A stretch of 64,000 nucleotides of DNA from Buddleja alternifolia (lineage: Eukaryota > Streptophyta > Magnoliopsida > Lamiales > Scrophulariaceae): contig CM033400.1 in assembly GCA_019426215.1 (NCBI GenBank), forward strand, positions 10,710,568-10,774,567, in the 5' to 3' direction. Under the pieces are notes generated by a model, which was given only the letters and a program-made list of their open reading frames with translations, was not told the DNA's origin and did not search any database. The translations under genes and the position numbers were made by a program. Shown one piece after another: positions 59,928-64,000 of the stretch; within the stretch, counting starts at the first letter, position 1; each line of letters begins with the position of its first letter.

Positions 59928-61397
59928 TGTTAGATGTTTTGATGATAACAAGATAGGTTTTTATGTTAGACCCCAAAAGAATGTAAGTTTATATTTTTAT
60001 ATAGAACATTTGTATAAGCGTTTGAAAGGTTGTAATTTTATTAAGCTTGTAATTTTTATCTTTATAGATTTTAGACTAAGTATTAGATACCAAGTCGCTA
60101 GTAGAATTCTAGGTGAGTCTGTTAGAGATGAAGTTCAAGATCAGCGTCTGAAGTCAAGCGAAGATAAAGATTTTATCTTAAGCGACCGCCAATCGCTAAC
60201 TTATGAATCAAGCGCTCAAAGCAATCAAGCGATCAAGAAGATCAGATTCATCTGAAATAAATTCTGAAGTCACTAAGGACTTAAATACAATCATTTAACG
60301 GGCATTTATTTCCAACGGAAAATCAATTCAAATGCATTAAATGCTTGGTAAGAGCATTAAATGTGATAAGGATAGATTGTATACGGAGCAAGCTACCTAC
60401 TGGCTTAGACTGTCAGAATTTCAGAGTTCAAACCTGCCACATCAAATCAGTGTAGTAGGATTTTAGGAATGTCAGAGAAAAAGGTACGACTCACTCGCGC
60501 ATGAGAGGCACGCATCTACATATGTCCAATGGACGAATCCCAAGAAATTGCCTATAAATACCTTACCTCAGCAAACCCTAAGAAAAAACGTACATACATA
60601 AGAAAGTTAAAATTTTGCTGAAATATTTTCTCAAGAAAAGCTTTGAAACTCCATAGCCAAAATTTTTTCCAAGCTTTTACATACATTCCAGACAATCGTA
60701 GATATCTCAAACATCTTCAAAGAATAACAAAAAACTATTATTCAGATATCCTAAGTTGTTTGAACTTCCTAAAATCAAACAAACCCGTGATCAAAACCCT
60801 CAACCTCCTCTGTCTGTGTGAAGAAATTGTTGACTCTACAAGCAGTATTTCTGAGTGAGAGAAGCTTGTTGGTGAAGATCTTCATTGGTGCTGAAGTCTG
60901 TGTGATCAAGGAGCCCATGATCATCATCCCCACCTCTATTTTGTAGAAGCCTCTGTGTGATCCTTCGATAATCAATTTAGTGGAATTCCTCCAAGTGTTC
61001 AAGGAGAAGAAGGACGTAGCTGAGATTACATCACCCAGTGAACCTTACAAATTCTTGTGTTATTTTCTATTTTATTGTCTTACTTTATATTCCATCATTT
61101 ATTTTGAAAAAGACAAGTAAAATCGGTTAAGCGACTATTTGACCAAAACGAACGCTAAAGCTTTAAAATCATTTACCCTGTGGTAACCCTGAGTAAGCAA
61201 TCTAAGCTTTACCTTACTTTGGTAAATTGCTAAAATCACTAAGTCTAAGTTATCTTTACTGTAACGCCTGACCTAGCACTCAGCTTCCTAAGCGTTCAAA
61301 TATTTAAAATTGATACGAATTTCTTGAAGTCGAAAAAAACTTTAGGGTCTATTCAACCCCCCTTCTAGACCCTTTCGTATGCCACTTGGGACCATCA
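59928..61397 (+). repeat. 5' LTR of a SIRE-like Copia element
   Basis: It starts TGTTAGATGTTTTGATG and ends CTTGGGACCATCA, immediately followed by a primer site. Inverted homologues are at 31835-34185 and 62611-64000. Confidence 0.85.
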
Positions 61398-61399
61398 AG

Positions 61400-61414
61400 T
61401 GGTATCAGAGCGGT
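61400..61414 (+). other. Primer-binding site of the SIRE-like Copia
   Basis: TGGTATCAGAGCGGTT follows the LTR end by two bases and matches the initiator Met-tRNA 3' end. Confidence 0.88.
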
Positions 61415-61523
61415 TGAAGTAGAAACCTAAGCGTTTCCGAGCGTAGCTATTTGTTTAGATCCATTTTTCTAAAACTTAGTCGCTTTATTTCCTTTTAAAT
61501 CTCATATCACGGCTTTTAACAAG

Positions 61524-62560
61524 ATGCCTAAGCTGGTTGAATCAAACTATGATTCATGGAAACTTAGAGCATTTGCATACTTATGTTCATGTGATAATGA
61601 GATGTGTGATGTAATTACAGATGGCCCCATTCAGATCATGAAAGTTGTTACTCGAGCCCCTGGAGCGACTGAAGCCACTCCAGATGGTTACGTCGAGAAG
61701 CTCAAGTTAGAACGGACGCCAGACGATCAGAAAAGAGCAAATCCAGATAATGTTGGCCAAAGTGCTCTCTGCTCAGCGTTAGAAGACAATGATGCATTGT
61801 TCAACAAGATCAAACAATGTAAGACTTCAAAAGAGATATGGGATAAGTTGGCTATAGTGTGTGAAGGTTCAGCACAGATGAAGGAGAACAAGCTCTCCAT
61901 AACCATGCAGCCGAACGAGACGCTAGAACAATTAGACGCAAGGTTCACTTTGCTCATTACAGAGTTAGCGTCACTAGTCAAGAAGTTGACTAACAAGGAA
62001 ATCGTCAACAAGATATTCAGAAGTCTTCCAAGCAAGAATTTGATTAAGACTGTTGCCATGAGAGAATCACAGACTATGGAGACTCTAACTCCATAACATG
62101 TGTTTTCAGAGTTAAAGGCATTTGAGTTCAAATTGGGTGAAGTCAGCGATTGAATCAGGATTTTAATCCCTACTACCAAAAGTAAGGGTAAAGTGATTAG
62201 TGAGGTGAAATCAACGGAATCCAATGTGGAAAAAGAGATGGCTTTATTGGTCAAGAAATTCAAGAATAAGATTTGAAAAGAGAAACCTTATTGGACAAAC
62301 TTCATTTCAAACCCCTCCCCCTCAGTATCAAGCGTCAGTGTATTCTGCACCTCAACCAATAGAGCCAATTCCATACCAAGCGCCTTCGTCTCCTACACAG
62401 AATCTCTCAGCGCCAGTGGTTTCCAAAAGTTTATCAACTGAACAGAAAATTGAAACCAACTTTTGTTATAACTGTAGGAAACCAGGGCCCTACTAGGTAA
62501 ATTGCCTTATCCAAATGTGTCTAAGCCTACAAGGCAAGACTATGCGGATAGAAACTAATT
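61524..62560 (+). pseudogene. Copia gag remnant
   Basis: ATG at 61524 gives MPKLVESNYDSWKLRAFAYL, the usual start of this Gag type, followed by the UBN2 domain (NKIKQCKTSKEIWDKLAI; NETLEQLDARFTLLITELAS; KIFRSLPSKN). TAA stops the frame at 62096; codons continue in frame with HVFSELKAFEFKLGEVSD and stop again. A later frame (62224-62496) holds a broken zinc knuckle, CYNCRKPGPY, stop, VNC, with Pro where His is expected. No protease, integrase or RT follows: an inverted LTR begins at 62611. Confidence 0.85.
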
Positions 62561-62610
62561 CAGGAGCAACCTTCGCCAACAAGGTTTGCTAGTGGCATCT
62601 GAACCATTCT

Positions 62611-64000
62611 TGTTGGTCCCAAGTGGCATACGAAAGGGTCTAAAAGGGGGGAGGGGTTGAATAGACCCTGAACCCTTTTTCGACTTCAAAAAGTTTGGTA
62701 CTAAAAGATTTATGGACGCTTAAAAAGATAGACGCTTGAAGTGTCTAACGCTTGACTTAAGCGTTCACTTAAAATTATTAGCGCTTTGGCGAAGCATCTG
62801 ATGAAGACTGTTTTTAGGAAGTTAACTCAGACTTCAAGATCTGAATACTTTGACCAAGTAGGTTAAGCGTTCAGTTCTTTAATCAGTGTTAGAACAACGA
62901 AATGATTTTTGGAGTCTTCTCTTTGAAGGCTTTAGCGTCACAAGAGGTTTCTTAGTTGCTTAGCTTTTGATTGTGTTTTACTTAATCAATTTATGCAATG
63001 ATATGATAGATAAAAGAATTGACTGAAAAGTAAATGACACAATATTTGTAAGGTTCGTTGGGTGTAATCCCAACTACGTCCTTCTTCTCCTCGAACACTT
63101 GGAGGCAATCCACTAAAATGATTCTCAAAGAATCACATAGAATCTTCTACAAATTAGGGAGAGATGGATGTCGATGACTTGAGCTCCTTGATCACACAGA
63201 TTTCTGCTCCAAATCACTTCAATCCCCTTGCTTCTTTCACCCAGAAATATGGCAAGTATCCAACTTCGACTTCACACAGATCGCGAGGCTTGGATAGAGG
63301 TTTTTCTAAAAAGGTTTGTTTGATTTTGATGAAGTTCAAACAACTGGAATATCTCAGTAGTAGAGTAGTTTCTTCAAGAAGAATGTTTGAGATATTGGGT
63401 TGACTGTCTCAAGATTTGATAAAAAGCAAAGAGAATATTTTCTTGGGTATTCTGGCTTTTCTGAGAGTTTTAAGGAATGAGACTTCAATGCAACAGAAAT
63501 TTGGCTTGATAATCGTTTTATATTTGACTTGTTGTTGAAGTTCTATTTATAGGCATTCTTGGAAAAAGTGTCCGTTTGACACATGCAAGGGCGCGTGTCT
63601 CTCACTTTCGCGAGTGAACAACTTTTGTCCTTTTTCCTGAAAATCTGCTGCACAAAAGTTGGTGCTGCAGTCTTTGAATTGTTGATAGTCAGATAGGGTG
63701 GCTTCTCCGTACGTCTGAAAGTGCTTATCACATTTAATGCTCTTATCAACATTTAATGCATTTAAATTAAATGCCCGTTGGCATTTAATGCGTTGAGAAT
63801 ATTTGCATTAAACTCCTTTCGATCTGACGCTTCAGGAGAATGTTTGTCATTTGATTGATGCTTCATTCATGAACTGAAAGTTCCATTTAATCTGGAGGAC
63901 TATTTAATGTTTAGACGCTTGGAAAAGTCTTTAGACTTTATTTAGAAATGAAGACGCTTGAGACTTCAGTCTTCGTTACTTGACACCTCACTCAGAACAT
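62611..64000 (-). repeat. Inverted LTR of the same Copia family, running off the window
   Basis: It starts TGTTGGTCCCAAGTGGC, the inverse of the 3' end of the 59928-61397 LTR, and remains homologous to 31835-34185 (TATTTATAGGCATTCTTGGA, CATTTAATGCTCT). The other end lies beyond 64000, so it is partial here. Confidence 0.82.

Noticed and set aside
1..64000. tRNA, rRNA or organellar insertions
   Set aside because: Only tRNA-primer complements of LTR elements were seen; no cloverleaf gene, rRNA or recognisable chloroplast or mitochondrial block was found by eye.

Overview
This is nuclear DNA of a flowering plant, a eudicot. The base composition is AT-rich, genes carry introns, and TA, GA and CA microsatellites are frequent. 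All major plant transposon classes are present and nested inside one another. The host species cannot be named from the sequence. Only one clearly host-type gene looks close to intact, a KANADI/GARP transcription factor at 54207-56206 (+). A second gene, a replication protein A 70 kDa-like gene on the minus strand (about 15257 down to 973), is broken by a retrotransposon.

Region 1-17700: the RPA-like gene runs right to left. OB-fold exons lie at 15257-14100, a C-terminal zinc-finger domain at 13848-13303, and C-terminal extension exons at 3723-973. A 9.5-kb Ty1/Copia element (3724-13240, + strand, 5-bp duplication ACTTA) sits inside one coding exon. The Copia element is itself decayed (stops, frameshifts, loss of the reverse-transcriptase core). 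Its leader holds an inverted solo LTR of a related family (6962-8506, duplication GGTAC).

Region 17700-31050 has no gene that I can support. It is filled with non-autonomous DNA elements: a GTGACAA-motif MITE family (copies at 20239, 26329 and 53157), Mutator-like long-TIR elements (20642-21717, 30228-31042), a PIF/Harbinger-like element (22818-23421), a large foldback (24210-25657) and a three-level nest (26329-29475).

Region 31061-42104 is a decayed Ty3/Gypsy-like element on the minus strand with gag and protease remnants. It has been invaded by a solo LTR at 31835-34185, a complete non-autonomous CACTA element with TSD AGT at 36676-38161, and a solo LTR with TSD CTCCC at 39761-41885. The CACTA element carries a near-perfect internal hairpin and dense subterminal repeats.

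Region 42105-49260 holds a Mutator-like MITE with a perfect 9-bp duplication (42789-43244), a short TRIM/LARD-like LTR element with TSD GAGGG (44580-45714) and a 5'-truncated LINE (46067-49242) with a 17-bp duplication. The LINE has a stop codon and a substituted catalytic Asp.

Region 49260-64000 is AT-rich spacer, then a MITE about 0.6 kb upstream of KANADI, the KANADI gene, a Copia pol remnant on the minus strand (58060-59215), and a Copia LTR plus gag (59928-62500) facing an inverted LTR of the same family (62611 to the window end). I found no novel multi-gene system. The most notable points are the exon-disrupting Copia, the CACTA hairpin, the nested insertions with readable target duplications, and the apparent C-terminal truncation of the KANADI gene.
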